The notes under the pieces are model-generated. The model did not search any database. It was not told the origin of the DNA and worked only from the letters and a program-made list of their open reading frames with translations. 64,000 bases of DNA from Inia geoffrensis. Lineage: Eukaryota > Chordata > Mammalia > Artiodactyla > Iniidae. Shown here piece by piece: positions 9,399-19,870 of this stretch. The stretch is from contig CM070903.1 of the NCBI GenBank assembly GCA_036417435.1, forward strand, positions 80,469,501 to 80,533,500. Direction: 5' to 3'. The position numbers were made by a program, and so were the translations under genes. Numbering within the stretch: position 1 is the first letter of the stretch; each line of letters begins with the position of its first letter.

Positions 9399-10585
9399 TA
9401 GCTGGCATTTTACTGCTTTGTAATTGGCTTTGACACATAATTTTTTGTCCTGCACAGCAATTATTCCCTAAGTTCTCCTCAGTTAATTAGCATCCTTAAC
9501 TTTCAGAAGAATGAGGACCAGACAGGATACTTAGAAGTGACATAAAGCTGGTGTAGAAGTGTGTCAAGTACATTTAGCCAGAACATGGCAGGTGCTTGCA
9601 GTGATGGATTACTGAGGTGTATTAGACTTGTTGCTTGTCCTCAATGAATTTTCAGTCAAGTAGAGATGGAAAAAAAATGTGTAAACAGGCCAGGTAACAC
9701 AAGATGCAATTTATTAAGCGCTACAAACTCTTTTGGAAGTTAAGATAAAGGAAAGCTTACATTCATTTGGAGTAACAAGGAAGCTTTACTGGAGTATTTA
9801 AATTGCCCCTGAACATTATGATGTAGGTAGTAAGTTCATGCTAGACAGAAATAAAGGAAAATAGAGGCATAATGGTTAAAAAAAAAAAAAAAATCAGGGT
9901 CTAGAGAATAAAAAGCAAGTTACAACGTAGCATAAACACAGGAATGTAAAATAACACTAGACGGTTATAACAATTAAAGCAGTATAAAAATAAGCTTTTA
10001 AGTGTGTCCCGCATCTAGCATAGAGTTTGAATTTTATTGTACATGCAGTGAGGATCCATTAAGGATTTCTGAGAAGGAAACACTTCTAAGAATATGATTT
10101 ACTAAAGACTAATCTAAAAGTGTGTGCAGGACAAGATTAGGAGAAACTGGAATAAGAAACATCCAATTTGGAAATCTATACACTACCCAGGCTTTAGGAT
10201 ACTGGGAAATCTAACAGCGCTATGGGTTCTTGGTATGGAATCTTTTTAAACATTCTTTGCAAGAAATTCTATTAAGAAAAGGAAACCTTCATTTTCTAAA
10301 AAAAAAATTCCTCTATGTGCCCTTTTCCTTCTAGCAATAATGTTTTAGATGTGTTGGGGAACTGTCCTCCTCTATGGATAGTTTTTCCTTGCATTTCAGC
10401 TGTTCAACACTTAGTGGTATAGTCTCTACCACTCACTGAGTCACTGTGGAATGGTACCAAAACATCACAACTTAGGTCTTCAGAAAAGAAAGAGTCTACA
10501 TCTCACAGTGGAAGGATGGTGGCTTGGACTGATTGTTCTGCAACACCTTTGAGATTGTTCAGTTGAGCTCCGTTTGCCTTATAAA
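9399..10585. other. Unclassified sequence with hints of an old long repeat
   Basis: Contains an A tract at about 9878-9893. Sequence around 9640-9700 and 10010-10110 resembles a widespread old mammalian repeat ('catgcagtgaggatccattaaggatttctgagaagg'). Family not identified and no exon supported. Confidence 0.4.
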
Positions 10586-10596
10586 TAACAGTCTTA

Positions 10597-10881
10597 CACA
10601 GAGAACAGATTTGTGGTTGCCAAGAAGGAGGGGGAGGTGGCGTGGGGATGGATTGGGAGTTTAGGATTAGCAGATGCAAACTATTATATATAGGATGGAT
10701 AAACAGAAAAGTCCTACTGTATATAGCACAGGGAACTATATTCAATATCCTATGATAAACCATAGTGGAAAAGAATATGAAAAAGAATGCACATATATGT
10801 ATAACTGAATTACTGTGCTATACAGCAGAAATTAACACATTGTAAATCAACTATACTTCAATAAAATAAATTTTTAAGAAG
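10597..10881 (+). mobile_element. 5'-truncated L1, 3' UTR only, with target-site duplication
   Basis: Same L1 3' UTR as at 3518-3841, aligned through 'agaacagatttgtggttgcc', 'tatatagcacagggaactat' and the terminal 'caataaaataaattttt'. TAACAGTCTTA is repeated exactly at 10586-10596 and 10882-10892, which fixes the insertion at about 285 bp. Confidence 0.88.
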
Positions 10882-10979
10882 TAACAGTCTTAGAGTTGGA
10901 AGAGTAGCTAACAGCTGTCAAGTCTAGCTCCCAGCCATATTCAAGCTACCAAGAAGTCAAACACACTATCTTTAGAGTA

Positions 10980-11062
10980 CTCTGTTTTTTGGACTCTCAC
11001 CATGCACCAGGCACTGTGCTAAGATTTTCCTAGGCTACCTCTTACTCCCACAACAACTCTCT
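10980..11062 (-). repeat. MIR fragment
   Basis: The segment 'atgcaccaggcactgtgctaagattttcctaggc...cccacaacaactct' matches the MIR core read in reverse. It abuts the MER5-like element that follows. Confidence 0.6.
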
Positions 11063-11066
11063 ATGC

Positions 11067-11256
11067 TGATGGTTATGAAACTTTAGAGCTCACTAGGATC
11101 GCTGGACCGTCTGGTTAAAACACAGATTGCTGGGTCCCACCCCCAGAAGCTCTGATTCAGTATGTCTGGGTCAGGGTCTGATAATTTGCATTCCTAATAA
11201 ATCCTCAGGTGACGCTGGTGCTACTGGGCCTGGGACCACACTTTGAGAACCATTGC
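11067..11256 (+). mobile_element. MER5A-like hAT-Charlie fossil
   Basis: Almost full length for MER5A. It runs from 'tgatggttatgaaacttta' through 'aaaacacagattgctgggtccca' and 'tctgattcagtatgtctggg' to 'ccacactttgagaaccattg', so both hAT terminal inverted repeats are recognisable. Non-autonomous, no coding capacity. Confidence 0.85.
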
Positions 11257-11439
11257 ATTAAGCAAAGTGTCACAGTATTCCTACTTTGGACCCCATAGAA
11301 TTGGAAAGGTTCAATGGCATGTCATATAGAAATATCTCTACTTCTCTCATCCTTCTGGGTGTGCACATCTGAAGATATATGTTGTCTATATCCTTATTAA
11401 AGTTATAAGTCTCATAAATCTTTATGAACTCCATCTAAG

Positions 11440-11636
11440 AGTTCTAAACATTGGCTAGATACTAGAATCACCAAGGAATGTTATCAAAAAATGCCAATGC
11501 CCAAACTCTATCTCATACCAATGCATTCAGAATTCTCAGGGATGGGGAAAAGGAATGGGGAGAAGGGATGAGATGCCCGTATTCCTTTAAAACCCAGATA
11601 ATGCTAATGTGCAGCCAGGACTGAGAAATTCACTGG
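11440..11636 (+). mobile_element. MER20-like hAT-Charlie fossil
   Basis: Contains 'ctagaatcaccaaggaatgttatcaaaaaatgccaatgccc' and ends 'atgctaatgtgcagccaggactgagaaattcactg', the expected 3' terminal repeat in diverged form. Family level only. Confidence 0.6.
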
Positions 11637-11914
11637 CCTTCAAAAAAAAAAAAAAATGAAATACCTGTCAAGTAAAAAGGATCTTCACCAAGATCTTTTC
11701 TACCTTTAAAAGTCATAATGTATGAGACGAAAGCTCACAATGAAGTTTCGGGTGATCAGCAAAGAAGTCTAGGTTGATGGAGACTTGATGATCAAATTCT
11801 ACTTCAAAGCTTAATTTTCAGGTTCAAATGTTCTATCTGGACCTATGTCTTCTTCATATTCAATGTAAAAGAGAATTTCTCAGCACCTTCTTATACTTTA
11901 CCAGATTCTTTATG

Positions 11915-12125
11915 TCATAGGAATTGTCAGAGCATTAAAACAGTATCAGAACTGACCAAAATCTTGGAGATCGTATTATGAAGGTAGGAACAGAGGCCCA
12001 CAAAAGACACATGGACTCCCCAAATTCTCAGAGCAAACTTGTCTTAGAATAAAAAGTACACCTGCCTGTCTCTGAGGTCCCTTCCAACTATATCCTTCTT
12101 GACCCTATACTTCTGTCATAGAAAT
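11915..12125 (+). repeat. Possible MIR/L3-class fragment
   Basis: Phrases such as 'atcttggagatcgtattatgaa', 'acagaggcccacaaaaga' and 'tctctgaggtcccttccaacta' resemble the old 'gagatca...gaggcccaga...' repeat. Weak assignment. Confidence 0.35.
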
Positions 12126-12372
12126 TAAATATAGTGAGGTGCAGGTTGATGAGAGTCCTGGAAGGGTGAAAAGGAACCGAGGAAAAAATTACAAGGTATT
12201 TTTTTAAAAGAAATATCTTGAAAACAACATAAATCTAGACCATGTGTTCTAGGCAAGATTAGGCAGATTTATTAAAGTCATAGTGATAACCTCATAATAA
12301 GTACCTGCTTATTTTAATCAGTTACTAAGTTAGACCAAAGTTTTCCATCTTTCAAGCTCAATCATCATAGGC

Positions 12373-12581
12373 TTTTTTTTTTTTTTTTGGTGGTACGCGG
12401 GCCTCTCACTGCTGTGGCCTCTCCCGTTGCGGAGCACAGGCTCCGGACGCACAGGCCCAGCGGCCATGGCTCACGGGCCCAGCCGCTCCGCGGCATGTGG
12501 GATCTTCCCGGACTGGGGCACGAACCTGTGTCCCCTGCATCAGCAGGCGGACTCTCAACCACTGTGCCACCAGGGAAGCCC
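12373..12581 (-). mobile_element. CHR-type SINE, inverted relative to the others
   Basis: The plus strand starts with a T run (the tail) and ends CCACTGTGCCACCAGGGAAGCC, the complement of the SINE head. CATCATAGGCTT at 12363-12374 and CATCACAGGCTT at 12582-12593 form a 12-bp duplication with one mismatch. It is the only standard CHR copy here in the same orientation as LPP, and it lies upstream of the exon in transcript order. Confidence 0.93.
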
Positions 12582-12593
12582 CATCACAGGCTT

Positions 12594-14190
12594 CTTGCTA
12601 CATTGTTTAGAGTGGAGCTCACATTTTAAAAGGATGTGGAGGACTGGGTAAATTTAGAAAACAGACACACACACATGATAAAGGGATAGAAAATGGGTCC
12701 TCTGAAGGGAAGCATGACTAGTTAAGGCAGTTGCAATGAAAAACTCTTCGTAAAGAGTTTTAAATCAGACTAAGAACTATTACGAGAATTCTGACTTAAG
12801 GCTCACCATTTTAACAGGCAGGTCAACAGAAGGAAATGCCTCTAAGTAACAGTAAGTTCAGCTTAAGAGAGAAGGTACAGTTTCCATGTTTAAGGAAGAT
12901 GGCAAAAAGGAAAGAACAAAATGTGTGTATATAAATGTTGCGGGGGAAGATCCTTTTCTTTTCAGTAGATTTCTTCAAACGATTAAAGAGCACCTGGCTG
13001 AGATGCTTGCAGGGCAACCCTTCTAGAGGAAAAAGCACCTGGACGGAATCAGCTGTAGTATCTTACAACCAGCAGTGCTAATGTAGACCTTCACATTAGT
13101 GCATGCCCTGCCCTCTGGGCTCGCTGGGGAAATCCAAGTGAACTCCCAGACCCTGTGAATTACAGGGGCACTGAATAAATCAAACAGGCAAGCCAAAAAT
13201 GGACACACATCAGGCAACTGGGGAATGCAGTGATACATCAAAGCGAAGAAAGAAATATTTGGTTTTATTAGGAGTAGAGTAGTCACAGACACATGTCTAT
13301 AAACCTGGTTTCCTCCTTACCCTTTTCCTCACCATACAAAGCCTACCCAACATGCAAAATACATTTATTCCTCAATTACCGGCTAAAGTGATTTACTCCA
13401 AAGTTACACTGCTAGTGAAATACAGAGCTGGAAATGGATGCCCACAATGCCTTGGAGAGAAGCAAGAAAAGGTCTTGCTTAATTTGCTCTATACTATCTC
13501 ATCTCACTGAGCTAATATTCAAAAGGTTTTTGCTTTGTGCCAGATGTAGCACCATAAGGCAGTTAAACGGTGAGTTCGGCAAATAAAGTCTTGTATCCCT
13601 GATTGCCAAACACTACTTTATTCCAGTTGACATCAGAAAATAGCCCGTTATGCATACCATTAACTTGAAGAGAGTGAGGGAAAACTCCCAGAAACCCAGC
13701 TATTTATATTTTCTCAAGCTACCCTTTCTAGTCTAGGGGTAAAAGGCAGTGGCACTGAGAAGCAGATGTGGCTACTTGATTGTAACTGAGTTATCACCCA
13801 CTGTAGTTACCCCAGTAACATGGCTCAGGCATATACAAACGGAAGCTACCTGAAAACAGTTTGCTTAGCCCTTCATGATATGAAGTCCCCCATGAGAGGG
13901 AGAAAATAACAAGAATTTACGGACAAAGATGGTAAGTTACTGGTTATGTATGATTGTCGTGCAAAAATACAAGGGAGTAATTAAACTCAGATCATCAATA
14001 AAGTCTGTATTCATTTACTATGGTTAAAAAAAAAAAAAAAGCAAGCATCATTCTCCTTGATCCAAACATCCATGTAAACCTACATACACACACACATGCA
14101 GATTTAGATAACAGCCCCTTTTGTGCCTCATACAGGTTCTATCCCAGCATCTATAATACTTGACTGCATTTATGTGTTCATGGCCATTCT
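12594..14190. other. No gene or clear repeat recognised
   Basis: Intronic sequence with an A run at about 14025-14040 and MIR3-like traces near 13370-13460. No splice-bounded open frame. Confidence 0.45.
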
Positions 14191-14194
14191 CTCC

Positions 14195-14325
14195 TAGTAA
14201 GAACTGAAACTCCTAACAAACAGAGCCCACTCATAATTTATCTTTATATCCCCACCACTTGGCATAAAGTTTGGGTCATGTCATCCCTCAGTAAACATAG
14301 GTTGAAAAACTAATTGAATAAAAAG
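14195..14325 (+). repeat. L2-like 3' fragment
   Basis: Diverged L2 3' end: 'ttatctttatatccccaccacttggcataaag' followed by 'cctcagtaaacataggttgaa'. Confidence 0.55.
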
Positions 14326-14404
14326 CCATTTAATCACTCAATTGCTTTCTTTTTATTAAATGACCTGGTGTCTTAGGTGCTTTTCAAACATCAATGTTCA
14401 AACC

Positions 14405-14530
14405 GCCAAAAGGATCTAGCTAAAATGCAGGTTCTGATTCACCAGGTCGGGGGTGAGGCCTGAGATTCTGCATTTCTCACATGCTCCCAGGTGATGCTGA
14501 TGTAGATCTGTGGACCACATGTGAAGGGCT
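14405..14530 (+). mobile_element. MER5-like hAT fragment
   Basis: Contains 'gcaggttctgattcaccaggtcgggggtgaggcctgagattctgcatttct' and 'caggtgatgctgatgtagatctgtggaccaca', the MER5 core in forward orientation, missing one terminus. Confidence 0.75.
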
Positions 14531-14599
14531 CTTGCAGTTGGCAGATGTTGGCTCTCTAACTTTCTTAAATGGAGAAATTCTGGTTGTTTAAGGATTTTA

Positions 14600-14635
14600 A
14601 AGGATTTTAAAGTTACCTTAAACTTTAAGGTAATT
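14600..14635. repeat. Short inverted repeat
   Basis: TTACCTTA is followed a few bases later by TAAGGTAA, with flanking AAAG/CTTT also pairing, next to a GGATTTTAAA direct repeat. It could form a small hairpin. No terminator role is implied in a Pol II intron. Confidence 0.5.
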
Positions 14636-14708
14636 ACAAATAAAATTACTTTGGAGCTCCTCAAATTAAGAATTTAAATTATGAGTACACAAGAGATTGG
14701 GTTGGAAC

Positions 14709-14727
14709 ACAAACACACACACACACG
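14709..14727. repeat. Short (CA)n tract
   Basis: About nine CA units with one AA interruption. Confidence 0.8.
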
Positions 14728-15144
14728 AAATAAAAATAATTATGGTGACCAAATCATAAGCTTCAAGTAAAGACAGTTACTCTTTTCCATTAATAGTAAC
14801 TAATAGAGAAAGGAAATATGTTCCAAAGAAAACAGTACAAAATTTCAAGCCCAAAAACTTAAAACCCAAATCCTAGCTCTACCCTTCACTTTGGAAAAGG
14901 CAGTGCTACCATCTCAGGTTCAGTTTTCCTCACCTATTAAATGAGTATAACAATAGCCACTTCACAGTGTCACTCTGCAGATCATCCCAGTTAAAACTGA
15001 GAGTCTGGACTTTTTTTTTTTTACTACAACCCAGAGTAAAGAAATAACCTTTTATATGATGATGCAAAACTCCTATCTGGACATGCGTAAGTACATGTAT
15101 ATCTGAAACAAAGGTTTCATGAAACCATACTTATTGCATGTAAT

Positions 15145-15260
15145 CTACACTGACATTTTCTCTGTTATTTATTTACTTTAAAGGTGTTGTGTGTGACCCA
15201 CTAAAGTGACTGTGACCCATAAATAGGTCTCAATCCACAGTTTGAACACTGCTAAGTTAA
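15145..15260 (-). mobile_element. hAT-like fossil end ('gacccactaa' family)
   Basis: 'gtgacccactaaagtgactgtgacccataaataggtctcaatccacagtttgaacactgct' is the reverse complement of the left part of the element at 54505-54773. The family name is not certain. Confidence 0.45.
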
Positions 15261-16739
15261 ACTGTATGTAAGTGACTTGTACAATGTGTACATGATAGAT
15301 GACATTTTTTTCTTTTCACTTATGTACAAAAGAGCAGCTGAGTCTAAATTTGCCCACTCAGTAGAGAAGACCAAATCTGAGAAGATGAAGCTCTCTGAGA
15401 AAGGTTGAGAAAAGAGAACAAGTGAGAAGATAAAATAAATAGAACAGGAGTGAAAAATCTCTGTAAGGTGGTTGAGTTATATCACAGCTGTAACATTCTC
15501 CTCATAAATGAGAGGCAATTTATTATGACACCAAGCAACTGAAGACTTTGTTTACAATTTTACCCTCAAATCCATCTTCAGTTTGCATTCAAACACATGT
15601 GCCACCAAGAAAACTCTATCAGAAAGCACACTGGGTAAAATCTTTTAAAAATGAAGTATCAAGGTTTATGACATTAAGTATATGTTATTTGTGTGATAAC
15701 ATATATACATATATGCCTGTAATATCAGGGAGTATCTTTTAAGTAGATTCCCAAGCAATTGTTAAAGGCAAGTTGCGTCTAAGAAGATCAATTTTGCAAC
15801 TGGGGAACAAGAGTGGAAGAGAAACTCACTTTTCATTATACAAATTTCTAACCGGTCATTGTTCTACCCACTTATTTTAAAATAACACATACACACAATT
15901 TAAAAGAGAATTTTCAGTACCTAGAAATGTGTCATAAGTTTTTAAAAGGCACCAGGAAATATTGGGATATGGCAGAGATCAAGGAACCATTGACGATAAG
16001 TCCCATTTAATGCATCACCTCCCAGTCTTCTCCCAATCTAGTTATTACCCATTGGTTGTAACTAAAAATAGGAAAGGAGTTGCACTGAGTTACTCAATGT
16101 GTGGCTCCTATTAGAGACAGGATAAAAAGCCTGCTTATTCCCAGAGCCAAAGCCTAGGCACCATATCAGAGTGACCACAGACCTCTTTCTTGGATTAAGC
16201 ACTCGTGGAGCTATTAATAAGGCAGCTCCTGAATTTCCACTTTTTTCCTGTTCTTTCAGTGTGCAACCCCTTTGAGAACTCACGGGCAGAAGTGATAATT
16301 ATCAGGGAAAGGCTGGGCATCCCTGGTTCCCTGTCCTCACTGTCATCAAAATCGCAACAATACTGCCCCTCTTAAATGACACATCGTCATCTGTAAATGA
16401 GAAGATATGTGACCTCAACCAAGTAGCTTCAGTTCTCTAGTTCTCACACGAGACATTTTTGGAGTTCATGCTTTTATTATATATAATTATATATTAGAAG
16501 AGAAGCCTTTCTACTTTTCTTCCATCTTTATTTTCTGCTGCTTAACTAAAAAACAAACAAATTTTTGATTCTGATATTACTTTATTTTCTAAGTCATGTT
16601 ATTTAAATGAAAGGTCAAAATTAAAGAGTGATGAAACACAATAATGGTATAAGATGATATAAGAAATTCAGCACTCTTGTATGCTACTTCTATTTATATA
16701 TATAAATAGGAGTGTTAAAGATAAAACTTTCTCAAGAAA
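15261..16739. other. No gene recognised
   Basis: AT-rich intronic sequence. The only structure noted is a perfect 20-bp AT palindrome at 16690-16709, with a TATATAATTATATATT patch near 16480. Confidence 0.45.
16690..16709. repeat. Perfect 20-bp AT palindrome
   Basis: CTATTTATATATATAAATAG equals its own reverse complement. It is short and low-complexity, so probably incidental. Confidence 0.7.
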
Positions 16740-16985
16740 ATTTGGCAACAGGTATCAAAAGCCTTAAAAATGTTTATACACTTTGACGCAGCAATACCAC
16801 TTATAATAAATTATCCTACTAAAGCAGTGACTTAAGACTATACAGGGAAGCCCATGTTAAAGAATCTTAATCACAGTGAAATACAATGGAAATGATCAGA
16901 CTATTCATCGATAAAATTGGGGTAAAAAAAATCAGCTGAAGTCAGTCACACACTGGAAAATTGTGTTGTCATCAAAATGATGATG
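16740..16985 (+). mobile_element. Old L1 (L1M-class) fragment, left part
   Basis: 'cctttaaaaatgtttatacactttgacgcagcaataccactt'-type sequence, then 'aatcacagtgaaatacaatggaa', is typical of the ancient L1 3' region. The right part appears to resume at about 17345 after an inserted or joined older repeat. Confidence 0.6.
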
Positions 16986-16989
16986 TTGA

Positions 16990-17344
16990 TCTAGATCTGA
17001 TATCTATTTAGTCATTGACTGGATGCCTTCTATGTGCCAGGGATTATTTCAGACACCAGAAGGAAACATCGAACAAACAAATAAATAAAACAAACACAAA
17101 GAGCTGCACTTGTGTAATTTATACTCTATCAGGAGAGGAAGAACACTTTATAAATAAATTACATACAACATACTTGATATCAAATCTTGATAAGTACTAT
17201 ACAGATATATAGGGCAAGGAAGGGGGAAAGGACTGCTAGGGTGATGGTGGAACGTTGCCGTTTTAAAGAAAAAGGTTGGAAAATGCCTCATGGAGGTGAT
17301 ATCTGAACAAAGACTTAAATCTAGTGAAGGTGTGAGTCATGGAG
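16990..17344 (+). repeat. Old interspersed repeat of uncertain family
   Basis: Begins 'ccttctatgtgccagggattatttcagacacc', continues with an 'aacaaacaaataaataaaacaaac' tract, 'gataagtactatacagat', and 'gcctcatggaggtgatatctgaacaaagactt'. I know this as a common old mammalian repeat but cannot name the family with confidence. Confidence 0.5.
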
Positions 17345-17470
17345 TATCTGGGACAAGTACATGAAAAACTGTTTCTGATGTATTACCTTGTGAGAAAAAA
17401 AATGGGCTACTGAATATTGTTTATAATATGGCACTATTTCTGTATAAACATTTTGTATACGTTAATAACG
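17345..17470 (+). mobile_element. Old L1 fragment, right part
   Basis: 'tgatgtattaccttgtgagaaaaaaaatgggctactgaatattgtttataatatggcactatttctgtataaac' matches the downstream part of the L1M 3' region seen at 16740-16985. Confidence 0.55.
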
Positions 17471-18555
17471 TTGTCTATAGCTCATGGGATGGTTGTCTAC
17501 AGCTCATGCCTTCTCCTTTTGGTTTAATTGTTATACAATAAATGTGAATTATAGGCATGCATTTTTAAAAAATCAAAAGGAAGATACTTTGAAATGAATT
17601 GCAGAATGTACTTAAGCCAGTGTTTAATTTTAATGCATCACTATATTTACCCAAGCCAAAATGTAATGTCTCCGTCATCCTTCTAAATAACTTAGCTTGA
17701 AATGCTCTTTCAGATTCTCAAATTAAAAGCAGGAAGAATGATTATCCTAAAGTAGATGAAGTCTCCCTGATTTTCAGATGGACAGTTTCACTCTACATCT
17801 AGCTAATACGGAATCCCTGGGTCGTCACTGAGCTCAGTAGTCCTCTTGTTTGACCACAAATAGTCTGTGTGAAGGTGAAACATCTTAGGGCATCATACCT
17901 AAGTATACTGTATTTCTCTATCACATAGTGGTTTCCATTTTTTGAAAAACAAATTCACTTTCTTAGTTAAGAAACACTGAATGATTTTCAAATAATATGA
18001 AATTAGGAGGACAGTCTGGTTCTGCAAATGGACTAAAACCAAATAGCATTTTTGAATCCACCAAGTGTCAATTGTCTTACAAAAAGACAGTAATTTCCAC
18101 CAAAACAACAAACCACACACCATATAATTTGGCTTCCGAAGATGGGCACTCAAAATAAACAGGGCAATGATTTAAGCCTAAGCATCAATCTTCTACCAAC
18201 TATTGAGATACCTTTAGCCCCACACCAAAAAGTGAAATTCTCTCAGTTTAAAAATTAAAAATTCATGCCATGGACACAGAATGAGGCAACAGTCTAGAGA
18301 AACAAAAAATCTTAACACAGAAAAAAGAAGCCTGGCAAACAAATATCAGTGTGCTGAGAGACTATTCCAAAAATACTCTTTTTTCTTGGAGATGGGACGT
18401 CACCCTGTGGCGGCCACTGAGGCCAGAAGCTTACCTTCCTTCCAAAGATGGTGATGGAGCTGGAGGGATGATAGTTTCAGAATAAAAACACTTTAAAAAG
18501 CTCATTTAAACTTATTTCACCACTGCTATATCTGGATAGAGTGACCCATCGTCAC
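17471..18555. other. No gene or clear repeat recognised
   Basis: Intronic sequence, AT-rich. The open frame at 17899-18153 (minus) has no recognisable motif, splice context or compositional support. Confidence 0.45.
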
Positions 18556-18559
18556 TTCC

Positions 18560-18735
18560 AGTGACAACATATTGCTCCTTACTGATTCAGCTCTATTGGA
18601 GCACATATTCTGCTCTCTGTTAGTTTAGTTGCATATCTACTGGTTTCTCCTACTAGACTGTAAGCACCTTGAGAGCAGGCTCTCTGTTTTAGAGGGTACA
18701 TAGAGCACACAGGAGATACTTGATGAACAGTAATA
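18560..18735 (+). repeat. L2 3' fragment
   Basis: 'ctcctactagactgtaagcaccttgagagcaggctctctgttt' followed by 'aggagatacttgatgaac' is a good match to the L2 3' end. Confidence 0.8.
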
Positions 18736-19330
18736 ATATTACTATTATAAATGATTATTATTATAAATCTATATTATATTAAACTGAATTGAACTCTGAA
18801 AAAATGAACATATGTATTTCTACCATGGACCATTTTGCCCCTTTTCAATTACTGACATAAGGTCAATACACTATAGTACTGGGGGCAGGGGTGTCATAGG
18901 TTCTGCATGATGTTCATAGCTGGACAGTTAATAACATCGGTCTTAAAGTAGCCACCTAGTTTTGCCGTTGTTGTTGTCATTGCTATTGTTGTCACTGTTT
19001 TTACACATTAACTTACTTGGAGCATGTCTTCAGGATACAGGCCCTGAGTCTTCATCCTTAAGTCACCACCTGGCTATGGGGACACCCTCATCTCAAGAAA
19101 CACTGCAACCATGTATACTGTACTTGATCTTTCTTCTGCAATAAAAGGTCTGTAGATAGATCTTAACAGTATCTTATCCCACAATATACCTAGAAACTCA
19201 TTCAAATCCTCCAGGAATGTTGGAGGGTCAGGTTTCTGTCCATAAAGGAGACTTGGGAATGGAAGGGGAACAGGGAAATGAAAGAAGTGGAAGGAGAAAT
19301 GTCATGTGAATAGAAACACAAAATAGTAGT

Positions 19331-19528
19331 GCTTGAGGTGTTGAAACAGCTCTGACTTTTAAACGAAGGTATGCATCGGCATCTCAGGAAGCACTTTCTT
19401 TTACTGCATACAGCGAGGCCCCCCTCTATGATTCTTAGATCAGAACCTTTGGGGTTGGGACCCAGACACAAGTATCTTGACAAGCTCCCCACACGATTCT
19501 GACATGTAGCCCTGGTTAAGAGTCACTG
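19331..19528 (+). mobile_element. MER20-like hAT-Charlie fossil
   Basis: Ends with 'aagctccccacacgattctgacatgtagccctggttaagagtcactg', a hAT-Charlie 3' terminus. The middle holds 'agaacctttggggttgggacccagac'. Confidence 0.6.
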
Positions 19529-19659
19529 ACCTTCATAAAAGACAAACTAAGACTGGGAAGCTATCCTAGCTTAAAGAAAACTAAGAAGACAAGGCAACTA
19601 AATGCAACTTGTGAATCTGGACAGGGTCCTAGACCAGAAAAAGAATCTTAATAGAACAA

Positions 19660-19870
19660 TTGATTAAATCTGAATAAAGTCTATATGTTAGCAAGACGTA
19701 TTGTGGTCAGTGTGTTAATTGCCTAATTTTGGTAACTGTACTATGATTATGTAAGATATCAACATTTGGGGAAACTGGATAAAGGCTAAGTGAGAATCCT
19801 TTATACTATTTTTCAATGTTTGTGTGAAGCCTGAGATTATTTCAAAGTGAAAAGTAAAATTTTACTTTTT
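19660..19870 (+). mobile_element. Old L1 3' end (L1MA/MB type)
   Basis: 'gttaattgcctaattttggtaactgtactatgattatgtaagat' and 'ggggaaactggataaaggctaagtgagaatcctttatactattttt' track the 3' UTR of middle-aged L1 elements. Confidence 0.7.

Noticed and set aside
14600..14635. Hairpin as a transcription terminator
   Set aside because: Rho-independent termination does not apply to a mammalian Pol II intron. It is a short AT-rich inverted repeat.
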